This document shows, piece after piece, positions 36,188 to 43,930 of a stretch of DNA of 64,000 nucleotides. Under the pieces are notes generated by a model that saw only the letters and a program-made list of their open reading frames with translations, ran no database searches and was not told where the DNA came from. The position numbers and the translations under genes are program-made. The DNA lies in NCBI RefSeq assembly GCF_000334895.1, contig NZ_BAFM01000006.1, positions 111,350 to 175,349 of the forward strand. Reading direction: 5' to 3'. This DNA comes from Halococcus agarilyticus (GTDB taxonomy: Archaea > Halobacteriota > Halobacteria > Halobacteriales > Halococcaceae). Numbering within the stretch: the stretch's first letter is position 1; each line of letters begins with the position of its first letter.

Positions 36188-36350
36188 CGCGGCCGCCGCG
36201 GATGGTTGCGACGGTAGCGGTGCGGTCTGCGGGCCTGGTGGATGAAGGGCGAGCGACCGAAGGGAGCGAGGGCTTCTGCGGTGCTGTGCGGTGGCGGAGA
36301 TGGTTAGCAACTGTACCGTGAGCGAGCCGCGAAGCGGCGAGCGAACGGCA

Positions 36351-36586
36351 GTTTTTCGTCCAGATTTTGCGAGTAGCGAGGGACGCGGAGCGTCCCTCGT
36401 ACCATGCGAACGGGCCATGCGCGGCGCTACGCGCCGCGAGTTCGAGGCGGCGAAGCCGCCTCGCGCCGCCCGTGAGCAGAGAGTGGTGGCCGACCGCAGG
36501 GAGGCCACCCGACGTGGTTCGAAAGACGCCGGAGGCGTCTTTCGTCATGCCGAGACGGCTTCGCCGTCTCGTAGCAAAGTAAAAAG
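36351..36586. repeat. T-tract, cluster of five hairpins, A-tract between convergent genes
   Basis: The 407 bp gap holds no gene. It contains GTTTTTCG (T-run 36352-36356), then near-perfect short-loop hairpins at 36378-36398 (arms GAGGGACGC), 36421-36437 (GCGGCG), 36444-36462 (GAGGCGGC), 36521-36543 (GAAAGACGCC) and 36552-36570 (GAGACGGC), and finally GTAAAAAGG (A-run 36581-36585), which is next to the aldehyde dehydrogenase stop. A looser palindrome (GGTGGCC / GGCCACC, near 36485) lies between. It is an expanded form of the elements at 10391 and 25957. Confidence 0.68.
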
Positions 36587-36594
36587 GTGGGTTC

Positions 36595-38058
36595 TCAGTA
36601 GTTGTCGTAGACGGTCTTGATGATGGTGAAGTAGTCCATCCCCTCCTCGCCCTGCTCACGGTAGGTCTCGCTCGAAGAAGCGTTCATCCCGCCGAACGGG
36701 ACGTGGAGTTCGAGGCCGGTGGTGGCCTCGTTGACCTTCACCACCCCGAAGTCCACCTCCTCGACGAAGCGGTTGGCCTCGGTGTGGTCGTCGGTCACGA
36801 TCCCCGCCGAGAGTCCGAACTCGACGTCGTTCGCCAGCTCGAGCGCCTCGTCGAAGTCGCTCACGGTCATGATCCCGACGAACGGGCCGAACACCTCCTC
36901 CTGCATCACGGTCGCGTCCGAATCGAGCCCCGTGAGGATCGTCGGCTCGACGAAGTACCCCGAATCGTACTCGCTGCCCTCGGGCCGGCCGCCGCCGTAC
37001 TCGACGGTCGCGCCCTCCTCCTTGGCGGTTTCGACGTCCTCGAGGGTGCCTTCGAGTTCGCCCTCGTTCGCCTGCGGACCCATATCCGCCCCGTCGAGCG
37101 CGGGGCCGATGTCGATCGACTCGGCGTACTCACAGAGAGCGTCGACGAACTCCCCCTCGATCGACTCGTGGACGATCACCCGCTCGGTCGCGGTGCAGGC
37201 CTGTCCGGTGACGCCGAACGCACCGCCGCCGACGATCTGAGCCGCCTCCTCGACGTCGGCGCTCTCGGTCACGACGGTAGGGTTCTTCGAGCCGAGCTCG
37301 GTCTGGACGCGCTTGTGGGCGTCGGTGGCCTGCTCGTAGATCATGTCGCCAACCGAGCGACTCCCCGTGAACGAGACGGCGTCGACCGCCTCGTGTTCGA
37401 CGATCGGCGTTCCCACTTCCTCGCCGCCGCCGGTCAGGACGTTCACCACGCCGTCGGGAGCGTCCACGGCCTCTGCGGCCTCGGCGAGACACTCGGTGAC
37501 TTTCAGGAACACCGTCGGCGCGTCCCGCGAGAGCTTACAGACGACGGTGTTGCCCGTCGCGAGCGCGGGAGCCATCTTCCACGAAGGGATCGCGATCGGG
37601 TAGTTCCACGGCACGATCAGGCCCGCCACCCCCATCGGCTCGCGGACGGTGTAGAGGTTCTGACCCGAGGCGCTCGGATTGCTCGCCTCGCCGGCGTAGT
37701 CCATGGCCTTCTCGGCGTAGTAGTAGAAGATGTTGATCGCGCGCCCGACCTCGCCGCCCGCCTCGCCGCGGGCCTTGCCCTCCTCGCGCGCGAGCGTCTC
37801 GGTGAGCTCCTCGCGCCGGTCGTCCATCCGTTTGGCGGTCTCGCGCAGCAGCTTGCCGCGGGCGGGGCCTGGCGTGTCCGCCCACGCGTCCTCGGCGGCC
37901 GCGGCCGCCTCGATCGCTCCCCGGGCGTCCGCGGCGCTCGAATCCTGACACTCCGCCACCGTCTCGTCGGTATCCGCGGGGTTCACCACCACGAACGTCT
38001 CGCCGGTCTCTGATGCGCGCCACTCCCCGTCGACGTAGTTCTCGTAGGTGTCTGCCAT
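36595..38058 (-). CDS. Aldehyde dehydrogenase, candidate alpha-ketoglutarate semialdehyde dehydrogenase (XacF-like)
   Basis: A 487-residue NAD(P)-dependent aldehyde dehydrogenase. Motifs include VPWNYPIAIPSWKMAPALATGN, FTGSRSVGDMIY, the Glu in QTELGSKNPTVV and the catalytic Cys in GVTGQACTATERV. EEVFGPFVGI and PFGGMNASSS are also typical. The divergent neighbour at 38172 is FAH-family, the type of 2-keto-3-deoxy-pentonate dehydratase in haloarchaea. Together they suggest the last two steps from pentose acid to alpha-ketoglutarate. The substrate is inferred from context. Start ATG 38058. Confidence 0.85.
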   Translation of the reverse strand: MADTYENYVDGEWRASETGETFVVVNPADTDETVAECQDSSAADARGAIEAAAAAEDAWADTPGPARGKLLRETAKRMDDRREELTETLAREEGKARGEAGGEVGRAINIFYYYAEKAMDYAGEASNPSASGQNLYTVREPMGVAGLIVPWNYPIAIPSWKMAPALATGNTVVCKLSRDAPTVFLKVTECLAEAAEAVDAPDGVVNVLTGGGEEVGTPIVEHEAVDAVSFTGSRSVGDMIYEQATDAHKRVQTELGSKNPTVVTESADVEEAAQIVGGGAFGVTGQACTATERVIVHESIEGEFVDALCEYAESIDIGPALDGADMGPQANEGELEGTLEDVETAKEEGATVEYGGGRPEGSEYDSGYFVEPTILTGLDSDATVMQEEVFGPFVGIMTVSDFDEALELANDVEFGLSAGIVTDDHTEANRFVEEVDFGVVKVNEATTGLELHVPFGGMNASSSETYREQGEEGMDYFTIIKTVYDNY

Positions 38059-38171
38059 CAGCGGACTCACGAGCGCGACGCATACCCTTCTTTCGGCCTG
38101 CTATCTCAGGCTCGCGGTGTTCGTGCGTCGATCACCCCGAGGGCTTTGTGCAGGGGGGTCGTACCGTGGCC

Positions 38172-39038
38172 ATGCGCTACTACCGCGTGGCGACCGATCG
38201 CGGCACGAAACTCGTCGCCCGCGACGACGAGAAGGCCTACGACCTCACCGGGGCGCGCGACGGCCTCCGCGAGCTTCGCGATCTCGCCCAGGTCGCGGAC
38301 GTCGTCGACACCGACGTCGACGGCGTGACCGAGCGCCTGACGGCCGACGCACCGCTGCTCGACGCCGAGTCGGTGGCCGAGCGAGCGATCCTGCCGGCGA
38401 TCCCGGGCGAGGTCTGGGCCGCCGGCGTCACCTACGAGGTCAGCAGCGACGCCCGCGAGGCCGAAAGCGGCCGCGGCGAGATCTACGAGGCCGTCTTCGA
38501 GGGCGACCGTCCGGAGGTCTTCTTCAAGGCGTCCCCCTCGCGCACCGTGGGACCGGGCGAGGGCGTCGGGATCCGTGAGGACTCCGAGTGGGACGTCCCC
38601 GAACCCGAACTCGGCGTCGTGCTCTACCGCGACGAGATCGTGGGCTACACCGTCGGCAACGACATGAGCAGTCGGTCGATCGAGGGCGAGAACCCCCTCT
38701 ACCTCCCGCAGGCCAAGGTCTACGACCGATGCTGTGCCATCGGTCCCTGTATCGCCTCGCCCGCGACCGTCGGCGATCCCCGAGATCTGGAGCTCGCGAT
38801 GACGATCGAGCGCGACGGCGAGACGCTGTTCGACGACAGCACCTCGACCTCACGGATGGTGCGCTCACCGGAAGAACTCGTCTCGTACACCACTCGGCAC
38901 AACTCACTGCCCGAACTCGCGGTGGTCCTGACCGGGACCTCGCTGGTCCCCGAGGAGTTCACGCTTCGGGCGGACGATCGGATCGCCATCGAGATCGAGA
39001 ACGTCGGGCGGCTCGAAAACTCGGTCGTCACGGTCTGA
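38172..39038 (+). CDS. Fumarylacetoacetate hydrolase family protein, candidate 2-keto-3-deoxypentonate dehydratase (XacE-like)
   Basis: A 288-residue FAH-fold protein. The metal-binding region reads VPEPELGVVLYRDEIVGYTVGNDMSSRSIEGENPLYLPQAK, with the family acidic residues; this version resembles haloarchaeal 2-keto-3-deoxyxylonate dehydratases more than acylpyruvate hydrolases. It is divergent from the aldehyde dehydrogenase, with 113 bp between them. If the assignment is right, it turns 2-keto-3-deoxy-pentonate into alpha-ketoglutarate semialdehyde. A GTG six bases upstream is an alternative start. Confidence 0.8.
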   Translation: MRYYRVATDRGTKLVARDDEKAYDLTGARDGLRELRDLAQVADVVDTDVDGVTERLTADAPLLDAESVAERAILPAIPGEVWAAGVTYEVSSDAREAESGRGEIYEAVFEGDRPEVFFKASPSRTVGPGEGVGIREDSEWDVPEPELGVVLYRDEIVGYTVGNDMSSRSIEGENPLYLPQAKVYDRCCAIGPCIASPATVGDPRDLELAMTIERDGETLFDDSTSTSRMVRSPEELVSYTTRHNSLPELAVVLTGTSLVPEEFTLRADDRIAIEIENVGRLENSVVTV

Positions 39039-39156
39039 ACGGATCGACCGGGTCGCTCGTCCGCGTCGCCCCGACCACGCCGCCCGAACACGGGATCGCG
39101 TCCCGACGTCCGCTTCGGGACGACCAGTTATGTCGCTCCGGCCCGAGGGATCGGCC

Positions 39157-39573
39157 ATGACGGAGTTGCGATCGCAGGTGCTGTGGGCCGGCGTCGCGGT
39201 TCTTTGCTACATCGTGGCCGCGCTCGCGTTTCTGGCGGTCGTGGCCGAGGCCGGAATCGTCGGTCCCGGTCCGGGATCGGTGGGGTCCGTGTCGATCGTG
39301 GGGATGATCGTCAGCGTGCTGTTGTTCGTGGCGGGCGGGTACGCGATGAATCGGGCGCGACAGGGGCGAACGCAGACGGCACGGCCCGAGCAATCATCGT
39401 TACCCCCGCAGTACCGGAGCGGGTCGCCCGCCGTCGAACCGGACGCCGACGAGTGGAACGCCGATCCTGGGGGAGCGGGTGACGGCGGAGCGATCCGCTG
39501 TCCCGAGTGCGGCGGCGATAACGCCGCGGACTACGCCTTCTGTCGACACTGCTCGGCCGAACTCCCCGAGTGA
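39157..39573 (+). CDS. Membrane-anchored zinc-ribbon protein
   Basis: A 138-residue protein with two N-terminal membrane helices (VLWAGVAVLCYIVAALAFLAV and VSIVGMIVSVLLFVAGGY), a polar Pro/Glu-rich linker and a C-terminal zinc ribbon, CPECGGDNAADYAFCRHCS. Such zinc ribbons often mediate protein contacts. The ATG at 39157 is chosen because upstream residues from 39130 are not family-like. Function is unknown. Both flanks carry loosely similar non-coding sequence. Confidence 0.75.
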   Translation: MTELRSQVLWAGVAVLCYIVAALAFLAVVAEAGIVGPGPGSVGSVSIVGMIVSVLLFVAGGYAMNRARQGRTQTARPEQSSLPPQYRSGSPAVEPDADEWNADPGGAGDGGAIRCPECGGDNAADYAFCRHCSAELPE

Positions 39574-39698
39574 GAGGGCGGCAGCGATCGTCGATCGTCG
39601 CAGTCCGAGGAGTTCGCTCGCTTCACTCGTCCGCATCGCTCCGAAACCTCGCCACGCCGATCGAGCGCGGGATCGCCGCCCCGCCGGTTCGGTGCTCG

Positions 39699-39872
39699 CT
39701 ACGCCGCCTGTTTCAGCACCTGCGGAACGAGCACGATCTCGAGAACCGCAAAACCGAGCACGAGCCACCGGGCCGTCCCATCGAGAGCGGTGAACGCGAC
39801 GAATACGAGTATCGCGGCACTACTGAGACCCATCCCGTAGCGGACGGCCGGGTTTGCGAACGGAGAGGCCAT
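39699..39872 (-). CDS. Small two-helix membrane protein (57 residues)
   Basis: A short reading frame, MASPFANPAVRYG then two hydrophobic helices (LSSAAILVFVAFTALDG and WLVLGFAVLEIVLVP) and a QVLKQAA end. It has a clean ATG at 39872, haloarchaeal codon use and an AT-rich region upstream (GATATGTAAAACGATATACC on the reverse strand) that is a plausible promoter. It resembles other small two-helix haloarchaeal proteins. Function is unknown. Confidence 0.62.
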   Translation of the reverse strand: MASPFANPAVRYGMGLSSAAILVFVAFTALDGTARWLVLGFAVLEIVLVPQVLKQAA

Positions 39873-40027
39873 GTGTCAAGCCAGCCGAGGCACGGGGTAT
39901 ATCGTTTTACATATCGGACGGGGAAATATGCGCACTCACATCTCGGACGACCCGTTACGCTCATCCCGGAACGACCGGTTGTATGAGCCCGTCGATAATC
40001 TCACGTCCGAGGCGGAACCGTCCTCAC

Positions 40028-40903
40028 TCAGAAGGTGATGGTGTCGACGTCCTCCTCGGTGCCGAGATAGACCGCATCGACCATGTCGAGGAAGATGCCG
40101 TGATCGAGCACGCCAGGGATCCCGTCGAGTTCCTGGGCCCTGCCTGCCGCATCGTCGAGCCCGCCGAAGTCACAGTCGAGCACGAGGTTGCCGTTCGCGG
40201 TGAACACCGGCCCGTCCTTGCGTTCGGCCATCCGGAGGTCGGGCTCGCCGCCGGCCTCGCGCACCCACTCGGCGACGACCTCGCGGGCGTCGGGCATCAC
40301 TTCCACAGGAACGGGATAGTCCAGTGGATCGGTCGCCTTCTCCTCGTCGGTGGTGATGACGAGCTCGTCGGCCATCGCGTCGATCACCTTCTCGCGGGCG
40401 TGTGCGCCGCCGCCGCCCTTTATCACTGTCGGCTCGTTCTCGGAGTACTGGTCCGCGCCGTCGACCGTGATGTCGAGCTCGGTGACCGCGTCGAGCGTGA
40501 CGAGCGGAATTCCGGTTTCCTTTGCGAGCTCGTGGGACTGGAGCGAGGTCGCCACGCCGCGAACGTCTTCGAGTTCGCCCTCGCGGAGCAGCCGCCCGAT
40601 CTCGGCGACCGTCCACGCCGTCGTGCTCCCGGTGCCGAGCCCGACGTCCATCCCGTCCTCGATGAGTTCTTGCGCTGCGCGCTCGCCCGCCCGCCGCCGG
40701 CGCTCGTCGAAGACGCCCTCCGCGCCGCTCTTGATCCGATTCGGCGACGGAACGATTTCGATATGTTCGCGGATCGCCTCGCTATCGAGATCGATCCCGT
40801 GCTCGTCGAGCGCCGTGCGGGCCCGCTCGATCGCCTCGTCTTCGGTTTCCGCCCATTCGCGGATCTGTTCGCCGTCGGCCGTGTAGGTGAACTCCTTTGC
40901 CAT
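40028..40903 (-). CDS. rpiA: Ribose-5-phosphate isomerase A with N-terminal extension
   Basis: Interconverts ribose 5-phosphate and ribulose 5-phosphate. At 291 residues it is about 60 longer than usual RpiA. The canonical enzyme begins around residue 68 with RRAGERAAQELIEDGMDVGLGTGSTTAW (phosphate loop) and continues with ITVDGADQ, the catalytic region VIKGGGGAHAREKVID and the ending GIPGVLDHGIFLDMVDAV. The extra N-terminal domain (EFTYTADGEQIREWAETEDE onwards) is acidic and helical and of unknown role. It follows the 6-phosphogluconate dehydrogenase gene after 15 bp, which fits ribose production by the oxidative pentose phosphate route. Confidence 0.92.
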   Translation of the reverse strand: MAKEFTYTADGEQIREWAETEDEAIERARTALDEHGIDLDSEAIREHIEIVPSPNRIKSGAEGVFDERRRRAGERAAQELIEDGMDVGLGTGSTTAWTVAEIGRLLREGELEDVRGVATSLQSHELAKETGIPLVTLDAVTELDITVDGADQYSENEPTVIKGGGGAHAREKVIDAMADELVITTDEEKATDPLDYPVPVEVMPDAREVVAEWVREAGGEPDLRMAERKDGPVFTANGNLVLDCDFGGLDDAAGRAQELDGIPGVLDHGIFLDMVDAVYLGTEEDVDTITF

Positions 40904-40918
40904 CGTGGTGTCCTCGGA

Positions 40919-41959
40919 TCAGTCGTCGGATCGATCGACCGGTCGGAGCGGGTCCATATCGTCCTGATCGCGGAGTTCGTGCCGGACGTCGTTCTGGACC
41001 CGACCGGTGAACCGCTCTTCTCTGATGTGTTCGTCCTCGCCGAAGGGGTGTTCGCCGAACCCGTGGCGCATCAGCGCGACCGCACGCGGGGCGTGGCGCT
41101 GGTTGCCACGGGATTTGAACAGCTCGATCACCGACTGGCTGATCACGGGAATGGGGGTCTCGCCCTTGAACGCCTCCTGGACCAGCCAGTTCACTTCGCC
41201 GGTGTCCTCGATGTAGTGGGGGATCTCGTCGAGGTCGGGGGCGTCGGATTGCTGGTCCTCCTTCCGGAGGCCCTTCTCCATGAGTTCGACCAGCCAGCTC
41301 TCGATGACCGCGCCGTTCGACCAGTTGTGGAACACGTCGGCGAGATCGACGTCGAAGTCGCCGGCTTCGAGGAGTTCGACCCCCTCCGCGATCGACTGGA
41401 GCATCCCGAACTCGATCCCGTTGTGGACGAGCTTAACGAAGTGCCCGCTCCCCGGCCGGCCCGCATAGAGGAGGCCGCCGTCGACCGAGAGCGTGTCGAG
41501 GTACGGCTCGGCGATCTCGAAGCCCTCCTCCTTCCCGCCGACCATGAAACAGGCTCCCTCGCTCGCGCGCGGCGGCCCGCCGCTCGTGCCCGTATCGAGG
41601 TAGTAGACGCCCTCCTCCCACGCGCGCTCCTCGCGGCGCATCGAGTCGCGCCAGAAGGAGTTGCCGCCGTCCATCACGACGTCGCCCTCGTCGAGATGGT
41701 CGAGCAGGGCGTCGAGTTCGCTGTCGATCAGCCCGCCGGCGGGCAAGGAGAGGTAGACGACCCGCGGCGTTTCGAGCTCCTCGACCAGCGTGTCGTACTC
41801 GCCGGCGTCGTGGACCTCGACGCCCGCATCGTCGAGATCCGGCCGATCGGCCGTGTCGAACCCGACCACCCGGATGTCCTTCCCGACGGCCTGGCGCGCG
41901 AGGTTGCCGCCGATCTTGCCCAGTCCAACGATGCCGAGTTCGCGGTTTTCACCTGACAT
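40919..41959 (-). CDS. gnd: 6-phosphogluconate dehydrogenase, decarboxylating, short GntZ-type
   Basis: A 346-residue enzyme that oxidises 6-phosphogluconate to ribulose 5-phosphate plus CO2. It shows the Rossmann motif LGIVGLGKIGGNLARQ, the substrate motif YLDTGTSGGPPRASEG, the catalytic Lys in GSGHFVKLVHNGIEFGMLQ and NWSNGAVIESW. The short length is the non-classical form also found in haloarchaea. The ATG at 41959 (MSGENRELGIVGLG) is chosen over an upstream ATG. rpiA follows 15 bp behind, so the pair forms a ribose 5-phosphate supply operon. Confidence 0.93.
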   Translation of the reverse strand: MSGENRELGIVGLGKIGGNLARQAVGKDIRVVGFDTADRPDLDDAGVEVHDAGEYDTLVEELETPRVVYLSLPAGGLIDSELDALLDHLDEGDVVMDGGNSFWRDSMRREERAWEEGVYYLDTGTSGGPPRASEGACFMVGGKEEGFEIAEPYLDTLSVDGGLLYAGRPGSGHFVKLVHNGIEFGMLQSIAEGVELLEAGDFDVDLADVFHNWSNGAVIESWLVELMEKGLRKEDQQSDAPDLDEIPHYIEDTGEVNWLVQEAFKGETPIPVISQSVIELFKSRGNQRHAPRAVALMRHGFGEHPFGEDEHIREERFTGRVQNDVRHELRDQDDMDPLRPVDRSDD

Positions 41960-42179
41960 GATTTGGGGTCCCCGTCGTCCGGCGGTTCGCCGACCCGCCA
42001 TCCGCAGTACGGCGACCGCCCCGTGAACGTCGCGTCCGAACCCATCTCCCGCGGCGACTCACATAGGCGTGTTGCCTGCGTCGCTGCACGGGGAGCGCGT
42101 GGCGGTGCAAGGTGGCCGCAATTGAGGGTGGGGAGTTCCACCACGGGCGATCGAGAAGCGTCTCCGAGGGGTGAGAATG

Positions 42180-42653
42180 GCTGGGAGGAGTAAGCCCCCT
42201 TCCGTTCGTTCCGGCATTCGGCTGAGCGTCCGCACCCCTGCGGGGCTACCGTGCGGCTCGCGCCGCGTGGTGCGGACTTGCACCGGTGAGGATTCGCCGT
42301 TCCATCGATCCCCGCTCGTCGCTGCTCGCGGGCTGGAGACGGCACCGCTGCCGTCGCCCGCTCGCACGGATCGCGGTGCCTGCCGGCACCGCACAACCCT
42401 CGGTGGGGTCTCCCTCGCCTCGCGGCTCGGTTCGCACGCTTGCGGGTTGCGGGGCGCGATGCGCCCCGTGCCGCTCGCGCCGAAGCGGTGGCGTTGCCAC
42501 CGTTCGCACCTCATCGGTCGGAGCGGGACGTGTCGTTGCTGTTCCAGTGCCGACGGTCTCCCGTCCCGGGGTTTCCCCGGTCACCTGCCCCGCGGTGGGG
42601 GGACTTTCCTCGCGTGCGCGTTGCGCGCGCCGCGGTGGCCGGACTCTCCCTGC
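42180..42653 (-). ncRNA. rnpB: RNase P RNA, archaeal type A
   Basis: On the reverse strand a gene-free stretch shows the landmarks of archaeal RNase P RNA, the catalytic RNA that trims tRNA 5' ends. In order there are AGGAAAGTCC (conserved region I, complement of 42601-42610), GGGGAAACCCC and GGACGGGAGACCGTC hairpins, GAACAGCAACGACAC, a 3' region with GGTGCAAGTCCGCA (complement of 42271-42284) and the terminal GGAAGGGGGCTTACTCC (conserved region V, complement near 42190-42206). The two ends, GGGAGAG and CTCCTCCC, can pair as helix P1, which sets the approximate limits. The size, about 470 nt, fits haloarchaeal RNase P. It starts about 43 bases behind the NaPRT gene. Confidence 0.88.
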
Positions 42654-42695
42654 CGATCGGAGCTACGCCGTCGACCGACAAATGTCGTTCGAAAC

Positions 42696-43850
42696 TCAGG
42701 GCGTCGCGTCGAAATCGACTCGCCTGGCGTCCTCGCCCGCGCGCTCGATCGCCGCGTCGAGATCGAACTCGCGCACGACATCGCCGCCGCGGACCAGCGG
42801 TTCGAGCAGCGCGTCGCCCTCGGCCGGCTCCTCCCGATCGGCGAGCGCGACGTGGTGGCCCCCCTCCGTCGTTCGATAGACCTGCTTCGACCCGGAGAGC
42901 TTCCCACGCTTCGCGGCGGGCTCGCCGTCGACCTCGACGATGTCGAGCGCGAAGTCGACGGGGTCGGCGTTCGAGACGTGACCGCCGACACCGAACCCCT
43001 CGACGACGTCACGGAGCTCGCGGAGGTCCGCGGGACCCAGCCCGCCGCTGACGAACAGGTCGACGTCCTCGCGGCCACGAACGTCGAGCTCCCAGCGCAC
43101 CTCGCGCAGGATGTGGCGGATGTCGCCCCGGCGCGAGCTGGTGGTGTCGATCCGGACGCTGTCGAGGCGGTCGCCGAGCGCGTCCGCTGCTCGAAGCACC
43201 TCATCGACCTCGTCGGAGTAGGTGTCACACAGCGCGATCCGGGGAACCGACTCGGCGACGGCCTCGTCGAACGCGCGCCACGCGTCCTCCTGTGAACCCT
43301 TGCCAAAGCAGATCACGAGCGCGTGGGGCATCGTGCCGCTGGCCTCGCGCCCGAGCAGGTCGCCCGCAGCGGTGTGTGAGAAGCCGTCGAACCCACCCAG
43401 GAGAGCGTTCCGCTCGACGGTCGCCGCAATCGACGGGTGGACGTGGCGTGCGCCGAAGCTCAGGAGCGAGGCGTCGGGAGCCGCCCGGCGTGCGCGGAGC
43501 GCGTCGGTCGCCATCCCCGACGCCTGGGAGAGAAATCCCAGCAGCGCGGTTTCGAGCCGCGCGAATTCGAGATACGGGCCCTCGATCCGCAGGACGGGGC
43601 CGCCGTCGAACAGCTGGCCTTCGCGGAGGGCGTCGACGTCGACGTCCCGGCCTGCGAACAGCTGCGCGGCGTCCTCGATCCCGGCGAAGGCCTCGAACTC
43701 GCCGGTGGGAAACTGATCGGCCGTCACCTCGGCCGTAACCCGTGGGTTCCGGTCGGCGTGTTCTAAGGTCTCGACCGTGCGTTCGAAGTAGGCGTCGGTC
43801 GCCTCACCCTCGCGAATGGTCTCGGGCGACACGATATCGAAGGCAGTCAT
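42696..43850 (-). CDS. Nicotinate phosphoribosyltransferase
   Basis: A 384-residue enzyme of NAD salvage, joining nicotinate with PRPP to give nicotinate mononucleotide. It opens FDIVSPETIREGEATDAYF, then LRIEGPYLEFARLETALLGFLSQ, FGARHVHPSIAATVERNA, and the phosphate-binding region DVDLFVSGGLGPADLRELRD, as in archaeal NaPRT/quinolinate PRT-fold enzymes. The ATG at 43850 gives the expected start. A nicotinamidase-like hydrolase is encoded 1.8 kb away. The RNase P RNA begins just behind its stop codon. Confidence 0.92.
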   Translation of the reverse strand: MTAFDIVSPETIREGEATDAYFERTVETLEHADRNPRVTAEVTADQFPTGEFEAFAGIEDAAQLFAGRDVDVDALREGQLFDGGPVLRIEGPYLEFARLETALLGFLSQASGMATDALRARRAAPDASLLSFGARHVHPSIAATVERNALLGGFDGFSHTAAGDLLGREASGTMPHALVICFGKGSQEDAWRAFDEAVAESVPRIALCDTYSDEVDEVLRAADALGDRLDSVRIDTTSSRRGDIRHILREVRWELDVRGREDVDLFVSGGLGPADLRELRDVVEGFGVGGHVSNADPVDFALDIVEVDGEPAAKRGKLSGSKQVYRTTEGGHHVALADREEPAEGDALLEPLVRGGDVVREFDLDAAIERAGEDARRVDFDATP

Positions 43851-43930
43851 ACCCGGTGGTGTTCGGGAGTGAAGAAAAGGGTTCGTCGTCGGACCGCGCT
43901 CGTGGGTCGATTCGCGTCGTTCGTCGACGA

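Noticed and set aside
36378..36570. CRISPR array
   Set aside because: The hairpins have different stems and irregular spacing, with no repeated unit and no spacers of equal length. There are no cas genes nearby.
42171..42660. Protein-coding frames on both strands between gnd and the NaPRT gene
   Set aside because: The products are Arg/Pro-rich without motifs, and the same DNA carries RNase P RNA landmarks on the reverse strand.
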